Below, in pieces: positions 35,087-45,446 of a DNA stretch of 64,000 bases; position 1 is the stretch's first letter, and each line of letters begins with the position of its first letter. Position numbers and translations under genes: made by a program. The stretch covers positions 1 to 64,000 of the forward strand of contig NZ_BJCF01000011.1 in the NCBI RefSeq assembly GCF_005402965.1, read 5' to 3'. This stretch comes from Dolichospermum planctonicum. GTDB taxonomy: Bacteria; Cyanobacteriota; Cyanobacteriia; Cyanobacteriales; Nostocaceae. The notes under the pieces are model-generated. The model did not search any database and was not told where the DNA came from. It was given only the letters and a program-made list of their open reading frames with translations.

Positions 35087-36223
35087 CTAAATTGATTTTA
35101 ATAATTCTTGAATTTGCTGATTAATAATATTAACATCAAAAAGTTGACTAGCAGTAATTTTAGCATGATTAGCAATCATCGCGGTTTTTGCAGAATCTTG
35201 AAGACAGTTATTAATTACTCGCGCCAATTCTTCAGGTTTTCCGGGTGTGACTAAAAAACCATTAATACCATTTTCTACTAATTCTATTACACCTCCAGCT
35301 TCAGCAGCAATGACAGGTTTACCGCACAGCATAGCTTCAATAATAACCCTTCCAAAAGGTTCAGGTGCGGTAGAACTATGAGTAATTAAATCACACATAG
35401 TCATTAATTGGGGAATATCCGAGCGAAATCCCAAAAATTTAACTCGATTTTCTAACCCCAATGCAGTTACTTGGTGGTGGAGATTCTGCACATATTCCTG
35501 TTCACCAAATAAAGCATCACCAACTAAAATTACTATCACATTTTCTGGACATAGGGAAAGAGCATCAATTAAAATATGTTGTCCCTTCCAAGGAGAAAGA
35601 CGGCTAAAATGTCCAATCACAAACTTATCTTCTAATTGGAGATTTTTCCTGAGATTGATAACTTCTAACTCATCAACATCATAATTTTTTATCTCAAAAC
35701 CATTATAAACAACGTGAACTAAATTTGATTTTCCTCCAGCTTTTAAAAATGCCATTTTACTAGCTTGAGAATTAGCAATTACCAAAGATGCACAAGCATT
35801 GATTAAATTAACAGCAACCCGGAGATTAGTTTGGCTAAAATGTTCTAAAGAAAGAATATCATGTAAATGATAAACCAGAGGACGACGAGCTAATAAACTA
35901 GATATTGCTCCGACAATTAAAGCCTTTTGGGTATTAGCATAGATTAAATCATAGTTCTTTGCCCGTTGACAGACCTGATTAATTAAAGGTATGATTTGTC
36001 CTAAACTGCTTAATGCTGGCAATAAACCACTTTCTTTATTAACATTAATTGGTTGAGTTGTTAAAACCTCCACAGGAATTTGATATTTTTCGAGTAACTT
36101 TCTAAAATCACCATCTGCAAATAAACCAACCAGAGCATTTTTACCATAAGGTTTAGCAATATCTGCTAAACACAATTCAGCACCACCTGGTTTACCACTT
36201 TGGTCTAAAAATAGAATTTTCAT
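35087..36223 (-). CDS. Glycosyltransferase family 4
   Basis: This 378-aa GT-B enzyme transfers a sugar to a growing polysaccharide. The N-terminal acceptor domain opens MKILFLDQSGKPGGAELCL. The C-terminal nucleotide-sugar domain has IGHFSRLSPWKGQHILIDAL, VKFLGFRSDIPQLM and the E-x7-E motif in PEPFGRVIIEAMLCGKPVIA. No signal peptide is present. It lies 29 bp after the next glycosyltransferase gene on the same strand, so both are probably co-transcribed. The sugar and acceptor cannot be read from sequence. Confidence 0.92.
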   Translation of the reverse strand: MKILFLDQSGKPGGAELCLADIAKPYGKNALVGLFADGDFRKLLEKYQIPVEVLTTQPINVNKESGLLPALSSLGQIIPLINQVCQRAKNYDLIYANTQKALIVGAISSLLARRPLVYHLHDILSLEHFSQTNLRVAVNLINACASLVIANSQASKMAFLKAGGKSNLVHVVYNGFEIKNYDVDELEVINLRKNLQLEDKFVIGHFSRLSPWKGQHILIDALSLCPENVIVILVGDALFGEQEYVQNLHHQVTALGLENRVKFLGFRSDIPQLMTMCDLITHSSTAPEPFGRVIIEAMLCGKPVIAAEAGGVIELVENGINGFLVTPGKPEELARVINNCLQDSAKTAMIANHAKITASQLFDVNIINQQIQELLKSI

Positions 36224-36252
36224 ACAATTTTCATGGAATTTCTATAATCAAT

Positions 36253-37434
36253 TTAAGCTAAGAGAACTTGACGAACTTCTTGAGCGATATTCGTCCAATT
36301 ATAATGTTTAATTGTGTAATTACGACATTCCTCCCTAGAAGGTAGAGGAAGTTTAGCTAACATAATTTGTGTTAACTTATCAGCGATACTTTCTACGGTG
36401 ATTGATTCAGTAATTAAACCTGGAGAAAAGCCTTGTAAAATTTCTGGCATTCCGCCCACGGGGGTACATAAAACCGGAGTACCACAAGCTAAAGATTCAA
36501 GAATAGCTAATCCAAACCCCTCAAAAGATTGACTAGGCATTATAGTTAAATCAGCGGATTGATAAGCTAGAGGTAAATGTTCATCAGGTAAAAAACCCAA
36601 GAATTTTACATGATTTTCTAAACCTAATGCTTGAGTTTTTTGTTGAAGTAAAGCCTGAATATGACCACGGCCAGCTATTGCTAACCAAATGTCAGGGACT
36701 TGTATTTTAATCATAGCAATTGCTGCTAATAATTTATCAATACCCATTCTATGAACTAAGCGACGGGAAGTAAATAATATTGGTCTGTTGCTTGGCCAAC
36801 CTAGTTTTATTCTTGCTTCTTGACGTGATAGATTATTCTGAAAGTGGTCAATATCAACTCCACCAGGAATGATGTGAATTTTTTGCCAGGGAATTTGATA
36901 TTTTTGATGTAATATCTGACCAAAAGCTTTACTAAGAACAATAAAGCGATCGCACCGATTATAAGTGCTTTGTTCTATTAATTTTTGTTTTAGCCAAATA
37001 CTAAATTTTTTATTAGTTACTTCTTCTTGACTTTCGGAAGCCCAAGGACCATGAAAGTTAAAGGTAACAGGTATTCCCTTGGGTAAGATGTCTAAAATTG
37101 GAAAACTGTATAATGCAAAATGGAGATTAATTGCGTCAGGTTTACCTAATCTTGTTTTTTTAAAGTTATGACGAATTGAGAATAGTCTAGAACTAATTTT
37201 ACTATCTGGATTAGCTAAATTAGTTAACTTAATTTGTGTATTTTTTGCATCTGCTGGTAAACCAACTCCACACAATTCTATTTCATCTTTCTGTGCTGCT
37301 AATTTATGAGTTAATTCATAAATATATCGTTCCAATCCTCCGGGTGTTTTAGGAAACCAACCCGTACCCAAGGTCAAAATCGCCGCAGATTGTGTATGGG
37401 ATTTTGTATCTTTACGTTCCATTACCAAGATCAT
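36253..37434 (-). CDS. Glycosyltransferase family 4
   Basis: This 393-aa GT-B protein has GWFPKTPGGLERYIYEL near the start and PGGVDIDHF at the domain boundary. ILFTSRRLVHRMGIDKLLAAI follows, and QSFEGFGLAILESLACGTPVLC carries the E-x7-E donor-binding motif. It is the first of a two-gene minus-strand unit. It could start at the first ATG or at one four codons later. Donor and acceptor are unknown. Confidence 0.92.
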   Translation of the reverse strand: MILVMERKDTKSHTQSAAILTLGTGWFPKTPGGLERYIYELTHKLAAQKDEIELCGVGLPADAKNTQIKLTNLANPDSKISSRLFSIRHNFKKTRLGKPDAINLHFALYSFPILDILPKGIPVTFNFHGPWASESQEEVTNKKFSIWLKQKLIEQSTYNRCDRFIVLSKAFGQILHQKYQIPWQKIHIIPGGVDIDHFQNNLSRQEARIKLGWPSNRPILFTSRRLVHRMGIDKLLAAIAMIKIQVPDIWLAIAGRGHIQALLQQKTQALGLENHVKFLGFLPDEHLPLAYQSADLTIMPSQSFEGFGLAILESLACGTPVLCTPVGGMPEILQGFSPGLITESITVESIADKLTQIMLAKLPLPSREECRNYTIKHYNWTNIAQEVRQVLLA

Positions 37435-37769
37435 TTTTTCAGTATTATCTTCTCATACAAAGCTGGAAATTAAAATCAGCTTAAATCTGAAAAATATTTT
37501 ATTTCTATAAGCAAAATATATCAAAAAAATATATTTAGAGTATTCCAGGACTTACCCAAGAGAGTAAGAGTATTCCTGTATTGAGTATAATGTAGTTATT
37601 TTTAAAGTATATTTTATTGATTTGATGAAGTTTCGATAAAATAATATACAGATTCATATTTATTTGTTAGTTTATGAGTAAGAAATGTAAATTAGAAGTT
37701 TTTCAAGCAGATTACTCTGGGTTTTGAAACATTTTTAATGGTTGATTAACTGATAATCAAAAAATTGCT
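37435..37769. other. Divergent intergenic region, no feature found
   Basis: AT-rich DNA between a minus-strand glycosyltransferase and the plus-strand propeller gene must hold promoters for both. The phrase AGAGTATTCC occurs twice around 37540-37575. I find no gene, hairpin or confident promoter. Confidence 0.5.
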
Positions 37770-40016
37770 ATGAACAATAAATTATTTCAGCTTAGTAAAA
37801 TTCACCACAAAATTAACGAATATATTAATAGTTTATTTCAGAGTAGATATTGGCGAAAAAAAATTATATTTAACATTTTTCTTGGTCTAACCTGTGGACT
37901 AATAGTGACGTTCATAGGAATGATAATGGATTTAGGAAATACGGCCAATACTAAAATTCAGTTAAAAAATAAAACATCTAAAATTTCGGAAATCACTTAT
38001 ACAACTTCCTGGTTAGGAAATACCATTGGTAATGGTAAATTGCGAGTACAAAATAATATTGAGGGAATGTATGTCAAAGATGATGGGACTATTTATACCA
38101 ATAGCTATTGGGATGAAGCTGGTAGCGAAGCAGGAATTTATAAAGATGGTAAACCAATTTTAAATCTCGAAGATACACATGGTTGGAATCGTTTAGGAGG
38201 TAAAGCGATAACAGTAGATAACAAATATATTTATATTGCTATGTCTCAAGGGGGAATGGATCAAACCAAAGAAGATTATCCTCCCAAAGATCAAATTTGG
38301 TACTGTGTGAGACGTTATGATTTCAAAGGAAAACCTGCACCTTTTGCAAAAGGAAATGGCTGGGATAAAAGTATGTTAATTACCAGCAAAAGCAATCAAG
38401 TAACTGGACTAGCGACGGTAGATAATAAACTATTTGTTAGCAATGCTGGTGAGAATACGGTTCTGGTTTATAATACTGAAACCATGGAAGAATTAAATAG
38501 ATTTACTGTAACTAATCCAGGAGATATCGCAGTTGATAAAAAGGGCAGTTTATGGATTATTGAAAATCAAAACAGTGGGACATCTGGAAAAATTGTTAAT
38601 TATTCGCAAACAGGCAAGAAATTACCCCAAGAAATTATAGATATTGATAAACCATCAGCATTAGCGATTGATAATCGTGGTAGATTGTTAATAGCAGAAA
38701 ATGGCATTAATCAACAATTACTGATTTATAATATCAATAATGAACCAGTTCGTGTAGATAGTTTTGGCGATAAAAAAGGTATTTTTAGTGGTGTACCAGG
38801 AGAGGTAAAAACATCAAAACTATATGGAATTACGGGAGTTGGTACAGATAGTAAAGGCAATTTTTATATAAATAATAATGGTTTTAATAAATCAGGAACA
38901 GATTTAAGAAAATTCTCTCCATCAGGACAAATACAATGGCAATTACTAGGATTAATATTTGTAGATAATGCAGATACTGATCCACAAACAGATGGTGTTA
39001 ATCTATTTACTAAACAAGAACAATATGTCATGGATTATAGTAAGCCATCTGGTCAACAATGGACTTATAAAGCTTACACCGTTAATCCTTTTAAATATTC
39101 TCAAGATCCCCGTTTACATACATCACCAGATGGTACTTTTGTGCGTCGTATTCAAGGAAAACCTTTTTTATTCCTGACAAATATGTTCGGCAGTTTTTTA
39201 CAAATTTATCGTTTTCAACCCAATACAGATGGGAAAATTGCTATTCCTGCGGGAATGTTTGTTGGTACTAATAATGGAGGTAAATCTATTACTGGAAATT
39301 GGCCACCCTATCAACCAGAAAAAGGAGAGTGGATTTGGCGTGATATTAATGGCAATGGTGCATTTGAAAAAAATGAGTATGATAGTAGCGAAGACTATCC
39401 TTATATGGGAGGTTGGTGGGTAGATAGTAAAGGTGATGTTTGGAAAACTTTGCGAACTCAAGATGGTATTCGTCGTTATCCTTTACAGGGAATAGATACT
39501 AAGGGAAACCCGATTTATACCTATAGTTCGATGCAAAAAATTAAGACTCCTAGTATCTTTAATGATTTGCGAAGAATTGAGTATTTTCCCGAAACAGATA
39601 CTATGTATTTATCAGGTTTTACTATTGAACATCCTGCATTTGGTGACGACACTGGAGTAGTAGGATCGGAAATTGTGCGCTTTGATAATTGGAGTCGGGG
39701 AAATCCTACCCCAAAATGGCGAACTGTAGTTCCTTATGATACTACTGGTCAGCGAAAAGTCTCGACCGCAGCTATGAGTATAGCTGGTGATTATGTCTTT
39801 GCAGTAACGGTCAAAACCGCAGAAGTATATGTTTATAAAGCTGCAACTGGGGAACTTGTACAAAAGATGAGTCCAGGTCCAGAAGTTGGTAATAAAAGTG
39901 GCTGGGTTGATATTCCCTACGGTATCCGCGCTTTTCGTCGTGCTAATGGTCAATATCTTGTGTTTGTGGAGGAAAATTGGCAAGGAAAGGTGCTTGTTTA
40001 CCAATTGAACTTATGA
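37770..40016 (+). CDS. Membrane-anchored NHL/beta-propeller protein with EF-hand-like loop
   Basis: This 748-aa protein has a cytoplasmic tail and one membrane helix (IFNIFLGLTCGLIVTFIGMIM, about residues 33-53), with the rest outside. The outer part has NHL/SMP-30-like blades (GLATVDNKLFVSNAGENTVLVYN, DIAVDKKGSLWIIENQ, GVGTDSKGNFYINNN). DINGNGAFEKNE (about residue 527) fits an EF-hand-type calcium loop. It stands among polysaccharide genes, so binding or modifying extracellular polymer is a reasonable guess. I do not know the family by name. Confidence 0.75.
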   Translation: MNNKLFQLSKIHHKINEYINSLFQSRYWRKKIIFNIFLGLTCGLIVTFIGMIMDLGNTANTKIQLKNKTSKISEITYTTSWLGNTIGNGKLRVQNNIEGMYVKDDGTIYTNSYWDEAGSEAGIYKDGKPILNLEDTHGWNRLGGKAITVDNKYIYIAMSQGGMDQTKEDYPPKDQIWYCVRRYDFKGKPAPFAKGNGWDKSMLITSKSNQVTGLATVDNKLFVSNAGENTVLVYNTETMEELNRFTVTNPGDIAVDKKGSLWIIENQNSGTSGKIVNYSQTGKKLPQEIIDIDKPSALAIDNRGRLLIAENGINQQLLIYNINNEPVRVDSFGDKKGIFSGVPGEVKTSKLYGITGVGTDSKGNFYINNNGFNKSGTDLRKFSPSGQIQWQLLGLIFVDNADTDPQTDGVNLFTKQEQYVMDYSKPSGQQWTYKAYTVNPFKYSQDPRLHTSPDGTFVRRIQGKPFLFLTNMFGSFLQIYRFQPNTDGKIAIPAGMFVGTNNGGKSITGNWPPYQPEKGEWIWRDINGNGAFEKNEYDSSEDYPYMGGWWVDSKGDVWKTLRTQDGIRRYPLQGIDTKGNPIYTYSSMQKIKTPSIFNDLRRIEYFPETDTMYLSGFTIEHPAFGDDTGVVGSEIVRFDNWSRGNPTPKWRTVVPYDTTGQRKVSTAAMSIAGDYVFAVTVKTAEVYVYKAATGELVQKMSPGPEVGNKSGWVDIPYGIRAFRRANGQYLVFVEENWQGKVLVYQLNL

Positions 40017-40470
40017 TATATAGCGTTTATTTTCTTGAATAAGTGACAATATCCCCGACTTCTCTAAGAATTCGGGAATCTGAATTTATGTTAGTGTTTT
40101 AACTTTTGATAAATTGATTATATCATGTCCGGTTGAACAGTTATCATATCTGTTGAGGCTGGTAATGGGTAATTGGTAATTGGGAAAAGGCAATACAATC
40201 ATGAACTATATCGTAAGTGATTGGGCGGAAATGATATTATTCATGAAAATAAAATCCATGGCAAATATTGTGCAAAAACTTATTGGTATCTTTTTATTAA
40301 CTTTATATTTTCATGATAATTTAATCAAAAAAATAAATAAGTCTCCTAGAAGTTAATTATCATAATACATAATAATAGTTATTAGTACAAACTTATTGAT
40401 GATAATAATCAATGGTTATCATAAGTATTTGTGAACAAATTGAATGTTGTTTTGAATTAAACTGAGAATT
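40017..40470. other. Intergenic region with palindrome copy and a doubtful mini-ORF
   Basis: The gap carries the CCCGACTTCT palindrome at 40051-40079, short GGTAATT heptamer-like phrases near 40162, and a 41-codon frame at 40231-40356 with a hydrophobic centre (LIGIFLLTLYF). The frame has only a weak ribosome-binding site and is not called as a gene. Confidence 0.5.
40051..40079. repeat. Dispersed palindrome (CCCGACTTCT family), copy 2
   Basis: ATCCCCGACTTCTCT and AGAATTCGGGAAT form a hairpin 35 bp after the propeller gene, where it could act as a terminator. Confidence 0.7.
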
Positions 40471-41253
40471 ATGAACAGAAATAAAGTATTAACCTCTTTA
40501 GAAAAAATTATCCCTAATAAACTGCTAAATCAGATGCAATATATTCATTGCAGTTTAGTTTCATGGTGGATTTTAAATTGGGGAAGTCAGCCTTTAAAAT
40601 TTTCCGAAAAATCAGCAATGGTTTTTGCTCCTCATCAAGATGATGAAACCTTTGGTTGTGGAGGTATGATTGCACGGAAAAAGGAACAGGGAATACCAGT
40701 AGCTATAGCTTTTTTAACTGATGGTAGAGGTTCTCACGGTGTAAATCTAGATATTCAAAATCTTATCCATATTCGTCAACAAGAATCTTTGACAGCGTTA
40801 AGTATTTTGGGAGTAAATATTTCTGAAATTCATTTTTTTAACTACCAAGATGGCAGTTTATCAACGCTCAATTTAGAGGTAAAACAACAGATAATTAGTC
40901 AAATTTCTGAATTACTAAAGGTTTACCAACCAGGAGAAGTTTATCTACCTCATCGTAAAGATTGTCATCGAGATCATGAAGCTACTTATAGCTTAGTAAA
41001 AGAGGCAATTAACCAAGCTGGAATGACAACAGAAATCTTCCAATATCCTATTTGGATATTCTGGCGATCGCCATTATTTATTCTCTTAAAATTACAAGAT
41101 ATTGCCGCAGCTTATCGCTTTTCAATTACATCAGTAAAAGAGAAAAAACAAAGGGCTATTGCTGCTTATCCTTCCCAAATTGGGATGTTACCCTATGGAT
41201 TTATCAAGAGATTTTTAAATTCGGAAGAAATATTTTTTAAATCTGAATCCTAG
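40471..41253 (+). CDS. PIG-L family deacetylase
   Basis: This 260-aa protein is a LmbE/PIG-L zinc-dependent N-deacetylase. The zinc motif is PHQDDETFGCGG (about residues 54-65), and the second histidine set is LPHRKDCHRDHEATY (about 159-173). These enzymes remove acetyl groups from GlcNAc-containing molecules. Between the propeller gene and a glycosyltransferase, it probably trims an amino sugar in the polymer. The N-terminal 45 residues are an extension before the core. Confidence 0.9.
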   Translation: MNRNKVLTSLEKIIPNKLLNQMQYIHCSLVSWWILNWGSQPLKFSEKSAMVFAPHQDDETFGCGGMIARKKEQGIPVAIAFLTDGRGSHGVNLDIQNLIHIRQQESLTALSILGVNISEIHFFNYQDGSLSTLNLEVKQQIISQISELLKVYQPGEVYLPHRKDCHRDHEATYSLVKEAINQAGMTTEIFQYPIWIFWRSPLFILLKLQDIAAAYRFSITSVKEKKQRAIAAYPSQIGMLPYGFIKRFLNSEEIFFKSES

Positions 41254-41349
41254 TATTTATCTTAGGATTTAATATCTGATGCACTCTACTAACAGTTACT
41301 TCTGTGCATATTAAATTAACCGTAAATCATTACATTGGAGAAGAGTTAA

Positions 41350-42459
41350 ATGCGGATTTTACATATTACTAGTCATCTGCAAAAAATCGGCAATGGTATT
41401 GTCAATGTAGCCGTAGACTTAGCTTGTTTACAAGCACAAAGTGGTTTGGATGTTGCTGTAGCTTCTGCTGGGGGAGAATATGAAACATTATTAGCAGATT
41501 ATGGTGTTAAACATTTTCACTTAAATCAGTCTCGGAAACCATTAAATCTGATTCAAGCTACTTGGAATTATCGCCGAATAATTAATGATTTTCAACCAGA
41601 TATTGTTCATGTTCACATGATGACAGGAGTTATCTTAGCGGGAATTTTTAGAAAAAATCGAGAATATCATTTAGTGTCTACGGTTCATAATGAATTTCAA
41701 CATAGTGCTGTACTTATGGGATTAGCAGATCAGGTAATTGCAGTTAGTAATGCAGTGGCTAATTCAATGATTCGACGCGGTATTCCATCTGAAAAATTGC
41801 GAGTGGTTAGCAACGGTACTTTAGGAAGTCCTCGGCATAAAAAACTTCAAGATTATCAACCAGTAGCAATGGAATATCCATCTATAACTACTGTCGCTGG
41901 GATGTATAACCGTAAAGGTATTTCTGAATTAATTGAGGCATTTAAAATCATTGCCACAGATTTTCCCGAAGCACATTTATATTTAGTAGGAGATGGACCT
42001 GATCGTCCTGTGTTTGAGGCTATGGTGAAAAATACAACTTTAAATAATCGCATTCATTTTGAAGGATTCCAACCAGAACCACAACGTTATATGTTAGCCA
42101 CAGATATTTTTGTTTTGGCTTCCCATTGTGAATCTTTTGGTTTAGTTTTGACGGAGGCACGGGAAGCTGGTTGTGCAATTATAGCTAGTAATGTAGATGG
42201 GATTCCTGAAACTTTAGATCATGGTCAGGCTGGGATTTTAATCCCACCTAAAGATATTGACACCTTAACTAATACTTTGACACAATTACTGAGCGATCGC
42301 CAACGCTTAAATAAGTGGAAATTCCGCGCTCAACAAAATCTACAAAGATTTCATGCAGCGCGAGTCAATGAAGAAACACTAGCTGTATATCGGGAATTAA
42401 TGAGAAAATCCAATGTAATTGAAGTTATGGAAATCAGAGAATTAGTAACTGGTAAATAA
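41350..42459 (+). CDS. Glycosyltransferase family 4
   Basis: This 369-aa GT-B enzyme begins MRILHITSHLQKIGNGIVNVAVDLA, and a GGAGAAG ribosome-binding site supports the start. The donor domain has VAGMYNRKGISELIEAFK, IHFEGFQPEPQRYM and SHCESFGLVLTEAREAGCAIIA with the E-x7-E-like motif. It lies about 100 bp after the PIG-L gene on the same strand, as in deacetylase-transferase pairs that process amino sugars. Confidence 0.92.
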   Translation: MRILHITSHLQKIGNGIVNVAVDLACLQAQSGLDVAVASAGGEYETLLADYGVKHFHLNQSRKPLNLIQATWNYRRIINDFQPDIVHVHMMTGVILAGIFRKNREYHLVSTVHNEFQHSAVLMGLADQVIAVSNAVANSMIRRGIPSEKLRVVSNGTLGSPRHKKLQDYQPVAMEYPSITTVAGMYNRKGISELIEAFKIIATDFPEAHLYLVGDGPDRPVFEAMVKNTTLNNRIHFEGFQPEPQRYMLATDIFVLASHCESFGLVLTEAREAGCAIIASNVDGIPETLDHGQAGILIPPKDIDTLTNTLTQLLSDRQRLNKWKFRAQQNLQRFHAARVNEETLAVYRELMRKSNVIEVMEIRELVTGK

Positions 42460-42615
42460 ATAGCAAAGGAGAAGGAAAATCAGGGAAAATAATTATATCT
42501 TTTATATCTTTCATATCTTTTAGGAGTTTTTGCAAGAATTTTAAAAAATAAAATAGCGTGGAAAACCATAGTCTTTCGGAATCAGGGTTTTGAGCTAATC
42601 TTCTGATCAAGACTC

Positions 42616-42649
42616 AGATCCCCGACCTCTTTAAGAAGTCGGGGATCTT
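42616..42649. repeat. Dispersed palindrome (CCCGACTTCT family), copy 3, perfect
   Basis: AGATCCCCGAC and GTCGGGGATCT pair perfectly, with further pairing inside. It lies between two convergent glycosyltransferase genes, a good place for a bidirectional terminator. Confidence 0.8.
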
Positions 42650-42676
42650 ATTGTTCACAAAGGAAATATTTCTCCC

Positions 42677-43825
42677 TTACAGGGGGAGTCTTTTTGTAGT
42701 TTCTGTGACAACATTAGGCATTATAGAGCCTATAGTTTTAATAAAGTTTTGGGCATAACGCTGTGTAGAGAATTGAAGAGCGCGTTGTCTTGCTGCTATT
42801 CCCGCAGATTGGGCAAATTCCTGGTCGTCAAGATAGCGAAGAATGGCTTCTGTTAGGGCTTCTGCATCGTCGTAAGCTGTTAACAGTCCATTTACCCCGT
42901 CAGTGATAATTTCCGTTGGACCACCAGCGTTACCAGCAATGACGGGTTTACCTAATGCCATTGCTTCAATAATCACAATTCCAAAGGGTTCTTGATCAGA
43001 AGCATGGACAAATACATCCATTGCTTGCACCCATTCTGGCACATTGCGCTGTAACCCAGCCATAATTACTCTATCACCTAATTTTAGATCAGTGATTTGT
43101 TGATTTAAAAATTCCTGATAATCCGGTTCCAGATCATGTTTACCACCAACTACGACACAATGGGCATCAGGATATTTCGCTAATACTTTGGGCATTGCTG
43201 CTACTAGTACGTGCATTCCTTTCCAGCGTTGCAAGCGTCCGACAATGCCGATTAAAGGGACATTTAAGGGTAAACCCAGTTTTTTTCTGGCTTCTGCGGG
43301 AGAAGGCAAAATAGCAGGATCAAATCGCTCTAGGGCTACTCCAGGATAGACTAGGGGAGTTGGTCTGTGAGGCCAAATCCGTGCTTGTGCTTTTTGACCA
43401 TCTTTTGAGAGTGTAACAATTGCTTGGGCTGGGATGAAAGTTGCTAACCGTACTAACCAAGTTCGAGCATCAGGAACTTCTAATTGATACCAAATAGCTG
43501 GTAAACCGGCTAACATTGCCGCTAAACCACCGGAAATATGGGTAATCCACATCCAGCTAACGATCGCATCTACACTTTCTTGACGAGCGATCGCTGCTAT
43601 GCGCAAAATAGTAGTCATAAATCGGTGAATTTGACGCAAACGGCCACTAATCACAACTCGCGTATCAATACCCAGGTTTCTTACCTGCTCTACCATTGGT
43701 CCGTCTTCTAAAAATATTGCCAACCAGTCTACATTGGCATTACGTCCTTGTTGCATTAAATCCAAAAACATCATTTCACCACCGCCTCGCTGTTCGGCTA
43801 ATGGCATGATAATCATAACTTTCAT
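42677..43825 (-). CDS. Glycosyltransferase family 4
   Basis: This 382-aa GT-B protein begins MKVMIIMPLAEQRGGGEMMFLDL. The donor domain shows PLIGIVGRLQRWKGMHVLVAAM, VIMAGLQRNVPEWVQ and SDQEPFGIVIIEAMALGKPVIAG with the E-x7-E motif. It is the last minus-strand gene of the large polysaccharide block and follows the Wzy-like polymerase gene. Confidence 0.92.
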   Translation of the reverse strand: MKVMIIMPLAEQRGGGEMMFLDLMQQGRNANVDWLAIFLEDGPMVEQVRNLGIDTRVVISGRLRQIHRFMTTILRIAAIARQESVDAIVSWMWITHISGGLAAMLAGLPAIWYQLEVPDARTWLVRLATFIPAQAIVTLSKDGQKAQARIWPHRPTPLVYPGVALERFDPAILPSPAEARKKLGLPLNVPLIGIVGRLQRWKGMHVLVAAMPKVLAKYPDAHCVVVGGKHDLEPDYQEFLNQQITDLKLGDRVIMAGLQRNVPEWVQAMDVFVHASDQEPFGIVIIEAMALGKPVIAGNAGGPTEIITDGVNGLLTAYDDAEALTEAILRYLDDQEFAQSAGIAARQRALQFSTQRYAQNFIKTIGSIMPNVVTETTKRLPL

Positions 43826-43947
43826 AATTTACACCTGAGCGGCTGATCGTTAATATTTCTGGCAAAAATCCTGGGTGGATTTTTTAACCACAGATAAACG
43901 CGAATGATTCACAAGATTTTTTCCAGTTAGATAATCTTGTCTTTTAT

Positions 43948-45396
43948 TTAAGTTTTGAGTCCCATGTCTGGAGAATTTTGAGGATTTTGATAATACTTAT
44001 GTGCGGCCATACAGATGGCAAAAAATCCCCACAAAATCATCCCGGAAACACTCAACATTCCACTACCAATAATTAGTTGTGAACAAGAACTAATAGCAAT
44101 AGCCCGAGCGGCACTAACAAAACTATCAAACCGCGCTTCCGTATATTGGCTAACAGTAATAATCATTAAGATTAATCCGCCCATATAAGGAATAGCCCCC
44201 AACCACCCCAGGGTAAAAAACATATCTAAAATGCCACTATCAATGACAACTACTTCTATTTGTCCGGTTTTTTCGTTGACTTTCCAGATATTTCCTAAAC
44301 CATTACCGAAACTATTAGTTAACGCTAAACCAAGATTCCTCTCATAACTGCCTGATCTATCTTTTAAACTGCCATCTTGTTGCAAATTAGCAAAAGTTTC
44401 TAATCGAGAATTTACAACTTTAGCAATTGGTTCTATAGTTAGCAAGGGGAGAACACACATGGACATTACTAAAATGATTGTAATTAATCGCATTTGAATT
44501 TTAGCTTTTACAGAACCCATAATCATAATTATCCCCAGTAACCAACCGCCCCAATTAGTCCTAGCTTGTGATAGCAAAAACGATAAATAGCCCACGGCTG
44601 AAGCGGGAAAAATTAACGGACCTGAACTGGTGAATAATAATAACAAACCTGCTTGCATAACGGCACCAAATGGACCTACTGAATGCAGTGTACTCCAGAC
44701 ACGCATCCCAAAAGGGACAGGATTTCCAGAACTAGTAAAAAGTTTTGATTCTATTAGCCAAAAGCGATCCCACTCCGGTGCTACGACAAATTGATATATA
44801 CCGTAAGTTCCTATCAGCAAAACACACCAGAGAAATACACGCTGAATATTTTGTTTATAGCTGGGATAATCTCGCCAGTTGATAAATAAGTGAAAAGCGA
44901 AAAGAATGGGACTCATCCAGTCTAGAAAACCCCGGATTACTGGAATTGGTTGATTGTAAACTAGACCGATCAAAAAAGCATAGAATACTCCAATAAAACC
45001 CAAAATAAAAGGTAAACCTCCTTTACGAACTGCGCTAGGAAGATATTTTAAAAACGTGGCTATGGTGACAAATACTACTAAATAAGGTGCTATGAGCATT
45101 TGACGGGTAGGGTCCCAGCCAACACGATAGTCAACTAAACGAGTCAGCAAAGGTGAAAGAAACCAGATCCACCAAGTGAAGCCAATGTAAAGTAGGGAAT
45201 GGCGCAAATACAAAAATACAGCCACTAAGAAAGCTGTTACCGGAAAAATTAGACGCAATAGGCCAGCACTAATAAAATAATTAGCTGTGATTAAAAATAG
45301 GAAGCCAAGAATGACTATCCAAGCCTGTGCTGTTCGTTCTTGAGGATAGAAGTTTTGTCGTAAAAAACTATTAAAAAGTATCGGTTTGGAAATCAC
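43948..45396 (-). CDS. Wzy-like O-antigen/polysaccharide polymerase
   Basis: This 482-aa integral membrane protein has about ten to twelve hydrophobic helices, for example AWIVILGFLFLITANYF, LIFPVTAFLVAVFLYL and MILWGFFAICMAA. A large outside loop near residues 330-380 precedes the last helices. SFLLSQARTNWGGWLLGII resembles the conserved region of O-antigen ligase/polymerase proteins. It would join repeat units of the polymer outside the membrane. Its place among glycosyltransferases supports polymerase rather than ligase, but sequence alone cannot separate them. Confidence 0.8.
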   Translation of the reverse strand: MISKPILFNSFLRQNFYPQERTAQAWIVILGFLFLITANYFISAGLLRLIFPVTAFLVAVFLYLRHSLLYIGFTWWIWFLSPLLTRLVDYRVGWDPTRQMLIAPYLVVFVTIATFLKYLPSAVRKGGLPFILGFIGVFYAFLIGLVYNQPIPVIRGFLDWMSPILFAFHLFINWRDYPSYKQNIQRVFLWCVLLIGTYGIYQFVVAPEWDRFWLIESKLFTSSGNPVPFGMRVWSTLHSVGPFGAVMQAGLLLLFTSSGPLIFPASAVGYLSFLLSQARTNWGGWLLGIIMIMGSVKAKIQMRLITIILVMSMCVLPLLTIEPIAKVVNSRLETFANLQQDGSLKDRSGSYERNLGLALTNSFGNGLGNIWKVNEKTGQIEVVVIDSGILDMFFTLGWLGAIPYMGGLILMIITVSQYTEARFDSFVSAARAIAISSCSQLIIGSGMLSVSGMILWGFFAICMAAHKYYQNPQNSPDMGLKT

Positions 45397-45446
45397 TTTG
45401 ATCTCGATTTTGTATGAATAAAAATTTGGATGTTGGCAGTTTTTAA

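Noticed and set aside
40231-40356. 41-codon plus-strand frame with a hydrophobic centre
   Set aside because: Only a weak ribosome-binding site and no sign of conservation. Could be a small membrane protein, but the evidence is insufficient.
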